A stretch of 64,000 bases of DNA from Nitzschia sp. DOCU1 (lineage: Eukaryota > Bacillariophyta > Bacillariophyceae > Bacillariales > Bacillariaceae), in NCBI GenBank assembly GCA_951394045.1, contig OX595989.1, positions 1,860,001-1,924,000 of the forward strand, read 5' to 3'. The notes under the pieces are model-generated. The model made no database searches, was not told the DNA's origin, and saw only the letters and a list, made by a program, of their open reading frames with translations. Below are positions 41,527 to 52,232 of this stretch, one piece after another; the stretch's first letter is position 1, and each line of letters opens with the position of its first letter. A program made the position numbers and the translations under genes.

Positions 41527-42711
41527 ATGAAGATTGCAAACAGCATCCCGAAGAAGACCGCTGCCGAGAAGCAGGGCTTCAAATCAGCACCGGTCAGTAT
41601 CGAAAGACCCGAGCCAAAGGAGCTCAAAGACGGGGCGTACAGTCAATACGACTTGCGCATTGACCCAAAGGATAAAAAGTCGTTGACGCGACGCGTCAAA
41701 CAACCGCATTTCACGGACGGAACGCCCGAAGAGTGGTTCCTTTTCCTTATCGGACTTAAGGATGTGATCGCGGGTCAGGACTTGACTACGGGACCTCAGA
41801 AATTTGCGTTAACACGCAATTTGCTGAAAGGCCAGGTATTGGCCGCGTTCAACGCGAAGGCCTCGGAACTCGAAGCCGAAACTCCTGAGAGTTTTGAGAA
41901 AAGTTTGCACGCGGTTACGGCGTATGTCCTCCCAAAACGCGCAGTGCAACTTCAAAAGCGCTATATGCGTCGGATCTGCCGAAAGCCCCCGACGATGACA
42001 ATGAAGGCGTATGTGGCTCGGCTCCGCGAGCTAAACGATTACCTCGCGCTATTCGACGAGAAAGGCGAGAAAAACAAAATTCCCGACGACGAGCTCATGG
42101 AGAATTGCGAGTTTGGAATCCCCGCCAAGTGGCGCAAAGAGATGATCCTACAGGGATTCGAGCCCGTGGACCATACGGTTCAAGACTTTGTAGACTTCTG
42201 CGAACGGCTGGAAGCTACTGAGGAGATCAATGAAGCCCTCAGCAAGAAGGCAGACAACAACGGCAAGTCGAATGACGAAAAACCCTCGAAGAGGAAGCGC
42301 GGAGGCCCGAGAGCGGGAACCGACGGTAAGGCCAAGTATGATTGTCTTTATCATGGCGCTAACAACACCCATGCTACCCATGATTGCCTTATTTTGAAGG
42401 ATCAAGCAAAGAAAATGGCGGCTGCCCATTCGAATGTCGCAGGTCGTTTCAAAAAGGCCCGCTTCGAAAACAAAACTTGGCGCCGCAGCGACAGCGATGG
42501 CGATGGCGAAAAGAAAAAGAAAACAGGCGAGCTTCATGCCTACATCAAGTCGATGGTCGAGAACGCGGTCAAACAATCCGCAAAGAAACGCAAGGCCGAA
42601 GATCCTCCCTCGATGGATAATTTCAATTACGATATGGATGATCTCGACGGTATCGACTTCGACAAACTCAGTGTCAGCGACGGCAGCGACAGCGACACCG
42701 AAATGGATTGA
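41527..42711 (+). CDS. Gypsy gag protein
   Basis: 394 residues from ATG 41527 to a TGA at 42709. Residues about 60-240 form a helical capsid-like region, with WFLFLIGLKDVI, LTRNLLKGQVLAAF and KAYVARLRELNDYL blocks. A basic stretch (KRKRGGPRAG) precedes an unusual zinc-knuckle-like motif, CLYHGANNTHATHDC (C-x3-H-x5-H-x3-H-x-C spacing). The tail is Asp/Ser-rich. The stop is followed by CGG, and the frame stays open into pol, so a fraction of ribosomes may read through to make Gag-Pol. Confidence 0.88.
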   Translation: MKIANSIPKKTAAEKQGFKSAPVSIERPEPKELKDGAYSQYDLRIDPKDKKSLTRRVKQPHFTDGTPEEWFLFLIGLKDVIAGQDLTTGPQKFALTRNLLKGQVLAAFNAKASELEAETPESFEKSLHAVTAYVLPKRAVQLQKRYMRRICRKPPTMTMKAYVARLRELNDYLALFDEKGEKNKIPDDELMENCEFGIPAKWRKEMILQGFEPVDHTVQDFVDFCERLEATEEINEALSKKADNNGKSNDEKPSKRKRGGPRAGTDGKAKYDCLYHGANNTHATHDCLILKDQAKKMAAAHSNVAGRFKKARFENKTWRRSDSDGDGEKKKKTGELHAYIKSMVENAVKQSAKKRKAEDPPSMDNFNYDMDDLDGIDFDKLSVSDGSDSDTEMD

Positions 42712-45700
42712 CGGTGTGAGCCGGTGACTACGTGTGAATATGAATACAACAGTAATAATAGTGGTGAATTGAACGATTACACTAGTTCTATCCAAAGGGA
42801 CGATGTCCAACAGATGGAATCATTTTACAATAGCGATAGCGTTACAAGCGCAACACAAAATTCGCAAAAATCACACGCAAGTCGAAATTTCGTTAAACTA
42901 ACGAAATCTCGAAGTTTCAGCTCTCTCGACGCATGTCTGGCGGAAGCACAGCGCGAGCGCGAGCTTTACTTATTGAACACGATTCGAGGTAGTCGAACTG
43001 TAGGCTCAAACAAACGACAAAAATCCAGTCATCTAGTACCGATCACGTTTGCACGTGTTAACCAACGCGGCGGACGTCGGCAACAAGTAGTAACCGTCAA
43101 AGCACTTCTTGACTCTGGCGGTAGTGGCTGTCTCTGGAAGAAGAGCAGTGCCAGCAAACTAAAAATAAAGACCCAAAAAGCGACTACTGTATTCACAACT
43201 ATGAGCGGTAGTTATAAGTGTACTGAACGCGTGACCACGCAACTCAGTCTACCGGAACTACACGACGATCGATTGATCGAGTGGGACTTTCACCTAGCAG
43301 ATGATCTAGGTAACTACGACATGATTATAGGCAGAGACCTCATGCAAGAGCTAGGTCTAGTGATCGACTTCAAGGCTATGGAAGTAGAATGGGACGATGC
43401 ACGTATGCCAATGAAAGAAATAGATGCGACGACGGCGACGTCGTATCATGTACATGAACGCGGACACGTTGACGAGATGTCGGACCGCGTCAAAGAAATT
43501 CTCGACGCCAAGTACGAGAAAGCCGATGCACGTAGCATTGCTAGAGAGCAAGCTCACCTTAGTAAGGATGAGCAGAGCAAGCTAGAACAGCTACTAGCAA
43601 AATACCAGACACTATTCGACGGTACCCTCGGCCGATGGCGTGGGGCCCCCTATGACATTGAACTAGTAGAAGGTGCCAAGCCGTACCATGCTAGAGCGTA
43701 CCCTGTACCGAAAGCGTACGAGCGTACCCTGCGCGATGAAGTCGAACGACTCTGTCAAGTCGGAGTACTCAAAAAGGTGAACCGCTCCGAATGGGGTGCG
43801 CCCACCTTTATCATCCCCAAAAAGGATGGAACAGTTCGATTCATCAACGACTTCAGAGAGTTGAACAAACGGATTAAACGCAAGCCGTATCCAATCCCGA
43901 AGATTCAGGACTTACTGATGAAGCTAGAAGGCTTTCAGTACGCGACGAGTCTCGACCTCAACATGGGTTACTACCACATAGAGTTAAGCCCAGACAGTAA
44001 AAAACTATGTACTATCGTACTCCCTTGGGGTAAGTACGAAATGCAACGCTTGCCGATGGGGCTCTCGAATAGTCCCGACATTTTCCAAGAGAAAATGGGC
44101 ACCCTCTTTGAGGATCTAGAGTACGTACGAGTGTACATCGACGATCTACTAGAACTAACTACAGGCGATTTTGATGACCACCTAGAGAAACTAGAAGTCA
44201 TTTTCAAACGTCTAAAAGACACCGGTCTTAAGGTGAACGCCCGAAAGTCGTTCTTCGCCCGTGGCGAACTAGAATACCTTGGGTACTGGATAACGCGAGA
44301 CGGAATCCAACCAGTCGCAAAGAAGGTAGAGGCTATTCACGCTATGAAAGCACCTACCAATAAACGCGAGCTACGTAAGTTCATAGGCGTAGTTAACTAC
44401 TACCGCAACATGTGGATTCGTCGCTCTGAAGTTTTAGCCCCTCTGAGTGCGCTAACTTCTAAAGAAGCCAAATGGCAATGGGGTCCGGTCGAGCAGAATG
44501 CCTTCGACACGATGAAACGAATTATAAGTAAGCAGACACTACTAACATACCCCGATTTCAACATACCATTCGAAATACACACCGATGCTAGTCATACTCA
44601 GCTAGGTGCAGTGTTATCGCAACGCGGGAAACCGATTGCGTTCTATAGTCGAAAGCTGAACCCAGCGCAAACGCGCTATACTACGACGGAACGAGAGCTT
44701 TTAGCTATCGTCGAAACACTTAAGGAATTTCGCAATATCCTTTTGGGACAGCGAATCAGAGTCTTCACAGACCATAAAAATCTTACGTATAAAGAATTTA
44801 ACACGGAGCGCGTCATGCGTTGGCGCCTCTTAATCGAGGAGTTTGGCCCCGAACTCGTCTATATCAAGGGCGAACACAACGTCGTTGCGGACGCGCTTAG
44901 TCGACTCGATCTCGACGATAGAGCTTTCCCCGAATCTCACTTAAATGAGTTTTTGGCGGGCGACGAATTACCGCGCGATGCATTCCCCCTAACTTACAAG
45001 AACATAGCGCGCATGCAGAATGCCGACCGCGCCTTATTATCTAAAGTACGTACAAACCCGCGATATTCAGTCAAAGTCTATCGTGGGGGCGGAAAGAAGC
45101 GAGAACTAATAGTACGCGAGGACAAGATTGTTCTCCCAACGAGTCTCCAGAAGCGGTGCGTCAAGTGGTATCACGAGATGCTCTGTCACCCAGGAGAAAC
45201 GCGTACCGAACAAACGATTCGACAACACTTCTACTGGAAAAACATCCGCGGCGATGTCGAGCGGATCTGCAAGTCCTGTCCGACCTGTCAGCTGACAAAG
45301 CGAAAGACAGTCAAGTACGGGCATCTTCCACCCAAGGCGGCAGAAATAGACCCTTGGGATACGCTATGTGTCGACCTGATAGGTCCATATAAGATAAAAC
45401 AACTAGGTAGTAAGAAGACACTACAACTATGGTGTCTCACGATGATAGATCCCGCAACCGGATGGTTCGAGATGGTACGTATAACAAATAAAGAAGCCTT
45501 TTCGATAGCCAGTGCGGCCGAAATGGCGTGGTTTACGAGATATCCGTGGCCACAAAAGATTATTTATGACCGCGGAACTGAATTCATGGGAGAATTCCGA
45601 AGAATGGTGCGCGAAGACTACGGCGTAATGACCAAGCCAATCACAGCGCAAAACCCGCAGGCTAATTCAATTATCGAGCGAGTTCACCAAACCATAGGGA

Positions 45701-46149
45701 ACATGATTCGCACTTTCGAGTTGCAAAACTCCGAAGACACGGAGTCACTGGACGGAGTCCTTGCAGCCACTATGTTCGCAGTACGCGCAACGTATCACAC
45801 AACGATGCAAGCGACGCCAACACAGCTAGTGTTTGGCCGCGACGCTATCCTAAATACCCGGTTCGAAGCCAACTGGAAGTTAATTAAGGAACGAAAGGAA
45901 TCTCGTATTATCCAAAATAACACAGCTGAAAACAAGACGCGAAGAGTTTACCGGTATCGCGTAGGACAGAAGGTAATGGTCCGTAATGAACAATCCCGTA
46001 AGTATGGGACGAATCCTTATAGCGGTCCGTATGAGATCGTGCACATCAATGACAATGGCTCTATTCGCATCAGAAAAGGAGCGGTGCAACAAACATACAA
46101 TATCCGGAATCTGCATCCGTACGAGGAACGCGATGCTGCTGACGAGTGA
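42712..46149 (+). CDS. Gypsy pol polyprotein: protease, RT, RNase H, integrase
   Basis: The frame is continuous with gag after its TGA. Counting from the GTG at 42724, the protease Asp is D130 in LLDSGGSG. RT has IPKKDGTVRFINDFRELN, SLDLNMGYYHI, LPMGLSNSPDIFQ and YIDD (471-474). RNase H starts with HTDASH (D621) and contains TTERELLAIVE. The integrase has an HHCC knuckle (HEMLCHPGETRTE to CKSCPTC) and a perfect D-D-35-E: D884, D949, E985. A GPY-like C-terminus (NPYSGPYEIVHI) follows. No chromodomain is seen. All visible catalytic residues are intact, and no internal stop occurs. No independent ATG lies near the start; the first in-frame one is MESF, about 30 codons in, which supports synthesis by readthrough. 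Confidence 0.93.
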   Translation, partial: RCEPVTTCEYEYNSNNSGELNDYTSSIQRDDVQQMESFYNSDSVTSATQNSQKSHASRNFVKLTKSRSFSSLDACLAEAQRERELYLLNTIRGSRTVGSNKRQKSSHLVPITFARVNQRGGRRQQVVTVKALLDSGGSGCLWKKSSASKLKIKTQKATTVFTTMSGSYKCTERVTTQLSLPELHDDRLIEWDFHLADDLGNYDMIIGRDLMQELGLVIDFKAMEVEWDDARMPMKEIDATTATSYHVHERGHVDEMSDRVKEILDAKYEKADARSIAREQAHLSKDEQSKLEQLLAKYQTLFDGTLGRWRGAPYDIELVEGAKPYHARAYPVPKAYERTLRDEVERLCQVGVLKKVNRSEWGAPTFIIPKKDGTVRFINDFRELNKRIKRKPYPIPKIQDLLMKLEGFQYATSLDLNMGYYHIELSPDSKKLCTIVLPWGKYEMQRLPMGLSNSPDIFQEKMGTLFEDLEYVRVYIDDLLELTTGDFDDHLEKLEVIFKRLKDTGLKVNARKSFFARGELEYLGYWITRDGIQPVAKKVEAIHAMKAPTNKRELRKFIGVVNYYRNMWIRRSEVLAPLSALTSKEAKWQWGPVEQNAFDTMKRIISKQTLLTYPDFNIPFEIHTDASHTQLGAVLSQRGKPIAFYSRKLNPAQTRYTTTERELLAIVETLKEFRNILLGQRIRVFTDHKNLTYKEFNTERVMRWRLLIEEFGPELVYIKGEHNVVADALSRLDLDDRAFPESHLNEFLAGDELPRDAFPLTYKNIARMQNADRALLSKVRTNPRYSVKVYRGGGKKRELIVREDKIVLPTSLQKRCVKWYHEMLCHPGETRTEQTIRQHFYWKNIRGDVERICKSCPTCQLTKRKTVKYGHLPPKAAEIDPWDTLCVDLIGPYKIKQLGSKKTLQLWCLTMIDPATGWFEMVRITNKEAFSIASAAEMAWFTRYPWPQKIIYDRGTEFMGEFRRMVREDYGVMTKPITAQNPQANSIIERVHQTIGNMIRTFELQNSEDTESLDGVLAATMFAVRATYHTTMQATPTQLVFGRDAILNTRFEANWKLIKERKESRIIQNNTAENKTRRVYRYRVGQKVMVRNEQSRKYGTNPYSGPYEIVHINDNGSIRIRKGAVQQTYNIRNLHPYEERDAADE

Positions 46150-46179
46150 GCTCTTAGAAGCCCTTGTCATGGGGGCGCA

Positions 46180-46636
46180 TGCAGTACACTAGAATACCCC
46201 TCTAGATCTAACAAGTAGTTAGAACGTTAGAATGTTGTAACATTGGAATGTTAGAATGTTCGAACGATGAGTACACACAATGGCCTACGTGTAGTACCAA
46301 CATACCTCAGATACATACCTGGCCGACGTCGACTTGGTCGAACGTCTGTGGACGCACGGACGGACGGGCAAGGCCGGCGCGGCTGACGAGCAATGACGAC
46401 GACAACGGCGAGCGTGGCGAGCCGTCGACGTCTACTACTGGAATAGAACTTCCAACGGTATCTAGCTATGGACCTTGAAGAGATTCGAGAAGCTAGATCG
46501 GTGGGAGTTGTATCCAACGCATGTAGGATGCGTTGAGGAAAGACCCTGGTGGTCTAGGAGCGATAGAATCAGCGATAACTTAGATCTCACAATTATTTCC
46601 ACTACAACTTTTTCATCGTACTTTCAGCGTAGTGCA
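46180..46636 (+). repeat. 3' LTR of the gypsy element
   Basis: 457 bp copy of 41033-41489 with one substitution seen; its right end abuts the GTTG target copy and resumed DGAT2 coding sequence. Confidence 0.95.
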
Positions 46637-47564
46637 GTTGCTCAAACAACTCTCCCCGATGTTGGACTATTTCGAATACGAACAAATCATCGAGTCCAGT
46701 CCCATTGACGCCAGAGAAAATCTGCGAAAGGGGCAGAATTATATTATTGCGGCGCAGCCACACGGTGTGTTGTCGATCTGCGCAATTTGCTCCGCTATTA
46801 GTGCAGAAGAAGACTTTCGGGGTACCATTCCGACTGGTGTAGCTTCGGCCGTGCTAATAACGCCCATTTTGAAGCACGTGATGGGCATTTTTAACCTCGT
46901 TTCTGCATCGAAGTCTAGTTTGAAGAAGCAGCTCAAAAGGGGGGGCATTGACGGGACGATTGTACTCTACGTGGGAGGAATGGCCGAACTCTTCCTTAGC
47001 TCTGAGAAGGAAGAAGTCCTCTATCTGAAAAATCGAAAAGGTTTCATCAAGTTGGCTTTGCAAGAAGGTGTTGACATCATTCCCATCTATCTCTTTGGCA
47101 ACACGTCAGTTTTATCAGTCGTCAAGTCCGGCGCTCTAGCAAATTTGTCGCGAAAGGTGAGACGATTGTTGGCTCCTTTGTTACAAGCATTGAAGAAAAC
47201 ATTCTAATCCTTGCGAAGCTTCAGGTATCATTGACATATTTTTGGGGAAGGTGGTATCTTCCGATCCCTCGACGCGAGAAGGTACGTTGAAGTTGGAGTA
47301 AAGCAAATGTATTAGGCGTCTGACGCGGCTTCGTCTCATGTTTTTGTGTATTCAGCTGCTTTATGTGGGTGGCCAACCTTTGGGCTTACCGTGCATCTAG
47401 AATCCAACCCAACAGGATATCGACAGGTACCACGCAAAATACTGCAGTGAGGTGAAACGACTTTTTGACCAATACAAAGAACGGGTACCGAAATACAAGC
47501 ACAAAACGCTCAAAATTGTGTAGCATACTTCCGTGGACAAATGACCCCAAGACAGCCACTGATC

Positions 47565-48550
47565 TTAGATATTTTTTACAAGTGTCAAGGTGTTAACATG
47601 GACCTCTTCGAATGTGCCTGATTCCAGGTCAGCACGCAGTGCTGGGGCATTTTCTTCTTCAAAAGCTATAGTGTAGCCAAGTTTACCTTCGTATAAGGAC
47701 CTGGCTGCTGAATTCTTCTTTTCTACTAAGAGGGTGATTTGGTCAACACCCCAATCTTTGGCCAAGGCTTCCGATTCTTTGCATAGTATTTTAGCTATCC
47801 CGTTCCCTCTTGCCTCCGTGGATACCGCTAGATTGGAAAGAACGCACACGGCTCTCGTGTCGGGGGACAACAACTCGGCTGCGATAGTAGCAATCGGCGC
47901 ATCTGAAAATGGGTCGGCAAGTAGATGAGATGTCGACCGAAAACGAAAGGAGTAGTCTTTCAATAATATCAGTGCATACCTTTGTATAGTCTCCTCTGCT
48001 TTGGACCTAAGGATGCGACAGCATTTTTTGCCATGGCTTCTGCTTTCTCAGGTTCAAGTATTTCTCCTCCGATCGACAGGCTAACTTTGACCGTCACCGC
48101 CCCGAGTATCTTTTTCGACTCTAGGTCAAAGGCACCAACAACGGTTGAATCACAAAGCCTTCTACCCATTGTTTCGCCAAACTTCTCCTGTAGGTCAGCA
48201 CACTGCTCTACGACCAAGTTCATTCGCGAGGCGGAAGATATGGTGGATGGATCACCAAGCTGATGGTGTTCCGAACTCAGCCAAAATGAATCGACCAAGA
48301 ATGATCCGACCATATTCAAAAAGTTTTCATTAGTAGATGCAACAAGTTCCACGGGCAAGGAGTGACTGGAAGGCTTTGTGCCTGTGTCTTCTGTTGGCGC
48401 CTTTCCAGAAAAAAACACCTGTACCCCAGCAGTCGCTGGCCTTCGCAATGGCGAAACGGGCAATGTAGGCCCCAACAGCAAGAATGCATTGCCTAGCAAT
48501 GGCAAACATAAGCAAGCTAGCATACCACAAAAGATGAATTCCCTCTGCAT
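47565..48550 (-). CDS. Plastid-targeted GNAT-family N-acetyltransferase
   Basis: Acetyl-CoA-dependent acetyltransferase. Exon 1 is 48550-47980 and exon 2 is 47902-47565, joined across a 77 bp GTATGC...CAG intron; 302 residues. MQREFIFCGMLACLCLPLLGNAFLLLG at the start combines a hydrophobic signal segment with a NAF junction like diatom plastid presequences, so ATG 48550 is chosen; another in-frame ATG lies at 48634. The GNAT core shows LSNLAVSTEARGNGIAK (beta-4 and the acetyl-CoA pyrophosphate loop RGNGIA), then LLVEKKNSAARSLYEGKLGY (beta-5/alpha-4). The strand pair before it is split by the intron. The substrate is unknown; plastid GNATs that modify protein N-termini or lysines are candidates. 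It converges on the DGAT2 remnant, 41 bp from its end. Confidence 0.85.
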
Positions 48551-50980
48551 TTTTGGCAGTCTTTTGAAACTATCAATAGAACGCAACCCTTTTCTTTCAT
48601 TTTTTATTGAAACAGCTGTTGTCGATGTCGCCATTCCTGATTTCCCGTGTGGGGTTTTTATTTTATTTTGTGACGTAAAAGTATCGCCGTACACTGACAG
48701 GTGCCGAAAAGAGGGGAATTTGAAAACCGGTAGTCTGACCCAAAAACATGGTTTTATTAGCCGCGATGTTGCGACAGGAAAGGGGGACCGTTGTGCCTCC
48801 TACGATACGAAAGCTGACGTACGTACACAGCCTATTAGATTGAACATGACGAGCTCCTTCTCCTGCAATACTGACTTTTACTTTACGAGCAGCAAAGAGT
48901 GCACCCTATCCAGTTAGAAGCTACCTTGATGATCAAGAGGGACGATCTTCTTGCCATCCCCAGATAACGGCTACATCATGTAGCAACACCCCCTAATCGA
49001 AATTGGTTGTACTGGAGCAGGAGCATGACGGGAAGAACCACGACCAGGATGCCCTGGGGGGCTGCTGAAAACCAGCCTGTGATACTACATCTAGACATGG
49101 AGACATTGACAGCAATATCCTAGCCTCAGAAATCAGAATGTTTCTTCTTGTTCTCAAGAAATAGTAGCTACCTAGATTTCAAGAAAGCAATCTTTAGTAG
49201 GAAAAAGAATACATTTTTTGAAGTTTATCACATTGTCATTTCTTCTGTTGTTGCTTCAGGTTGCTTAGGTTCCACCAGCACCAGCAGCCAGTGGTAGTGC
49301 TGCTAGGGGAGCAGGTTGCATCCTCATCATGACGATGATCTCAATCAAGCCTTACCAGCATGTTATGGGCAATGTACTACGTTGCTTGTTGCTGCCTCCA
49401 ACGTACCTTTTGGTACTATAATATGATTCCTTTTATCATACCTGGTAAGCTCTCTAGCTAGAGGTGTAGAATTTTAAGTAGTGCACCATATCGACTTGGG
49501 AAACGATCCTAACAACCGACGTAATGGCCAATATGGGCAACCCTATCATGTATAGGAACATTTTGGTGTGTCGCAGTGCGACATATTGTATATGCCTTTA
49601 TTAGTGTTTACGCTGATTCGATTGGCTCTCCTATTAGTAATTTTGGTGTTTCCGCTGATACTATTGGCTGCTTTTTAGTGGAGCAATGCTATTGGCTGCT
49701 CTTCTGGTGGAGCGCGTACCGCGCGATTCCCCTCAAATTTGTCGGGGGAAGGCTTGCCACTGGGGTGGTCAGTGTAGCTTTTACTTCTGAGACAGTCACG
49801 CTTGGCTGCTTGGAATGAATCGTTGCTACTCTTCCCTGCTTTTTACACACTAGTAGGTGGAAAAGTAGCAGCAGCTCAAGTAATAATAGCTATTATACTG
49901 CTACTACTAGCTTCTACTACTACAAGTGATGAGCAGGATGATGCTCCTCGTCGTCGTCCTGCTGGCCGCGGCTGGTGCTGCGGGGAGCGGCAGCAAGAGG
50001 AGGACGAAGAGGACTAGTGCTGGTGCTGCCTCGTAGTACAACCCCTGTTGGGCTACTCCTTTGACTAGCTAAGTGTACCAGCAGCACTCCTAGCTACTAC
50101 TAATCGCTCCGGCAATTTGGCAAGAAGAAGAGGAGGATATTTCCTTTCCTATCGTCCAGGTAGCTGCTAAATGGATAGCATGCACTTTTTGCTGCTTTAA
50201 TAGTACTACTGGCAATTTGGCAAGATCATTGTTCCTTTCCAATTGTCCAGGTAGCTGCTAAATGGATAGCGCACACTTTTTGCTGCTTTAATAGTAGTAG
50301 TACTACTACTGCTGTAGCTAGTGGTATCATGCTGGTGTTGTTGTTGTAGCACTAGTAGAACTGCAGCCTACTGTAGCTACTTGAGTACTAACTACTGCCA
50401 CCTTCAATGCATCATCCTAGTACCTGCGGCGGTGGCGCTCATAGGCACTATTAGTAGTACTAGTAACAGCCCCACATCATTATCAAGAGCGACCACCACT
50501 TCTTCTTGCTTCTGGCTGTATCTCTAGTAGTAGAATACTAGCAGCTAGCCACTAGTACTACTACTGACACCAGGTGTCTGGTGAGCTGTGCTGGTACTAT
50601 TACTAGATGTAGCTATGAAGTTTACTGCTGTATTGTACTCTAGTTGCAAATAGCAGTACCTGGTAGGCAGCCTTCGGCGCACCTGCGGTGCACCGCCCCT
50701 CCCCCTCCCCCACCCCTAAAATTTTATTATAAAGTTCCTATCGAAAAATTGCCCCAAGTATGTGTATGTGGATAACAGGTTTTGAGCACATGTGCGCACT
50801 AGACCCGCGCGCAAAAATCTGCGGTTTCACGCCCGCCGCACAATCACAATGGTGAGAGATAAATCCGCATTACTGTATGATAGGAGGCGCGGCGGCACTC
50901 TCGCATTGACGACCACGAGCTATAATAATACACAGTGTTCGAAGCTTTGGCAATTTCCCTCATTTCAAATCACCCTTGCC
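48551..50980. other. Repeat-rich spacer, no gene recognised
   Basis: This 2.4 kb spacer lies between the GNAT gene and eIF3m. It holds CTA/GTA/TAG trinucleotide-like low-complexity stretches (49850-50640), a tandem duplication at 50111-50307, and a C-rich stretch near 50690. Open frames are short and of skewed composition. The last 200 bp should include the eIF3m promoter. Confidence 0.6.
50111..50307. repeat. Two tandem copies of a 97-100 bp unit
   Basis: Unit 1 is 50111-50210 and unit 2 is 50211-50307. Both start GGCAATTTGGCAAGA and share TCCAGGTAGCTGCTAAATGG and CACTTTTTGCTGCTTTAATA. A related sentence (AAGGTAGTTGCTAAGTGGAT) recurs near 63325, hinting at a dispersed repeat family. Confidence 0.75.
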
Positions 50981-52232
50981 ATGTCGCGTGTAGGTGCATC
51001 AACGTTGGTGAATGTTACTGAGGATGCCGAGCTACGATTAGTCCGACATCTCGCCGAAGCAGCCGAGTCGACATCGCCGAGTTTCGTCCAGGACTGCGAA
51101 GCCTGCATTTCTCACGGGGACGCGGCCAAGCTGATGGCGACCATTCTTGCAGAGAAAAGGGCCATTCAAGCTCTTTCTTTAAACGAAGAAGCGATTTCAG
51201 CGGTGTCTTTGCTGGCTGCTCTCCTCGATAGAGCGAAAGATTCTCAACTCGTAAATCAGCTTGCCGATTCTTTGATCGAGGTGTCCACAGATACGACGAA
51301 AACTGTCTCTCTCCTAGCGACGCTGTACAATATGAGATCCGATGCCTTGGAGAAGGTCGGACTTATGGTCAAAATGATCCAATTGGCGACGCAGCGTCAG
51401 CCGAGTTTGTTAGAATCTCATGTTACTGTTCTAGGCAAATGGATGGATGCCACCAAGCTCCCGATCGTGTTGGACGAGTGGAAAGTTGGGCTCGCCGCAC
51501 GGAGACCTTTGTACCTAGCAGCTTCGGAGGGTGGTGCTACACCAATGGCAAAGCAACGATTCACTTTGCTGGCCCTCGAAACCTATAAAAGTTCTGTAAG
51601 TCTCGTGTGAAAAATTTGTCTTCGTCCAGGGAAAAGAAATACTCACCCCATGTAATCAGGACGTGGACTCTCAAGGACTACTGATCTCAGAACGAGCGGC
51701 AATCGGTGCTATTCGTGACCCTATCTCTCTTTTTGAGCAGCAGAGAAATATTCTGTCTTTGCCAGCCATTCAAGCTCTGGAGCAGAAGTCTGCACCTCTT
51801 CTTGCTTTGTTGAAAGTTTTTCAGGAGGGAAAGCTCGAAGATTACTATTCGTTTATTGACGCTAATGGTGGGGAAGGCGTACTTAGTCAATGGGAGGGAG
51901 TCGCGCCGGACGACTGTGTACGGTACATGCGAATTCTCAGTTTATGCACATTGGCTGCTGAACACGAAGAGATTCCATATGAAGTTGTCGCGGATACTCT
52001 TCAGACGAGTTTGGATGACGTGGAAAAATGGGTGATTGCGGCTGTATCCTCGGGCTTGCTGTCAGCGAAGATGGATCAATTGCAGAACAAGGTGGTCGTT
52101 GAAAGGTGCGTGGTTAGAAAGTTTGACTTGGACCAATGGAAAGCTGTGCAGGCTAGACTTCATAACTGGAAACAAAACGTTGGAGGAATCCTCGAGGCCT
52201 ACAGGCAAGGGCTACAACAGCATCAGCAGTAG
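50981..52232 (+). CDS. EIF3M: Translation initiation factor eIF3 subunit M
   Basis: PCI-domain subunit of the eIF3 complex, which binds the 40S ribosome. Exons 50981-51595 and 51660-52232 join in phase 0 across a 64 bp GTAAGT...CAG intron to give 395 residues. The N-terminal half is an all-helical repeat region. The PCI domain spans about 215-375. It includes IRDPISLFEQQRNILSLPAI, LEDYYSFIDANGG and MRILSLCTLAAEHEEIPYEV. The winged-helix signature DVEKWVIAAVSSGLLSAKMDQ follows, then VVERCVVRKFDLDQWKAVQ and LHNWKQNV, which match eIF3m rather than CSN7. ATG 50981 gives a family-like start. It converges on the large minus-strand gene, 166 bp away. Confidence 0.92.

Larger units (their letters stand above)
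41033..46636 (+). mobile_element. Ty3/gypsy LTR retrotransposon, apparently intact
   Basis: 5.6 kb element with 457 bp LTRs (TG...CA), flanked by the 4 bp duplication GTTG (41029-41032, 46637-46640). It sits in DGAT2 exon 1, 42 bp past the LINE target duplication. Gene order gag, protease, RT, RNase H, integrase is Ty3/gypsy. The LTRs differ at one position that I can find (gcgagcgcgg versus gcgagcgtgg), so insertion is very recent. A purine-rich stretch (ATGGGGGCG) precedes the 3' LTR and may prime plus-strand synthesis. A 12 bp palindrome, AGTGTTAACACT, follows the 5' LTR where a tRNA primer site would be expected. Confidence 0.95.
32777..47523 (+). pseudogene. DGAT2: DGAT2-family diacylglycerol acyltransferase, interrupted by two retrotransposons
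   Basis: DGAT2 enzymes make triacylglycerol from diacylglycerol and acyl-CoA in the ER. Host coding pieces are 32777-32942, 40989-41032 and 46641-47156 (first exon), then 47225-47281 and 47356-47523, with introns of 68 and 74 bp. Omitting each element and one target-site copy, the pieces join in a single frame of about 315 residues. The N-terminal part has one or two membrane helices (residues about 12-50). Family motifs follow: QPHGVLS (variant of the HPHG-containing core), YVGGMAELFLSS, LKNRKGFIKLALQEG, IIPIYLFGN, FWGRWYLPIPRR and GLPCI. A TAG at 47398-47400 interrupts the last exon 41 codons before its natural stop. With 13.7 kb inserted, this copy cannot make a normal enzyme. Confidence 0.88.

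Noticed and set aside
49840..50740. CTA/GTA-rich spacer considered as a CRISPR-like or regulatory array
   Set aside because: Repeats are simple-sequence and irregular, apart from one tandem pair; no regular repeat-spacer pattern.
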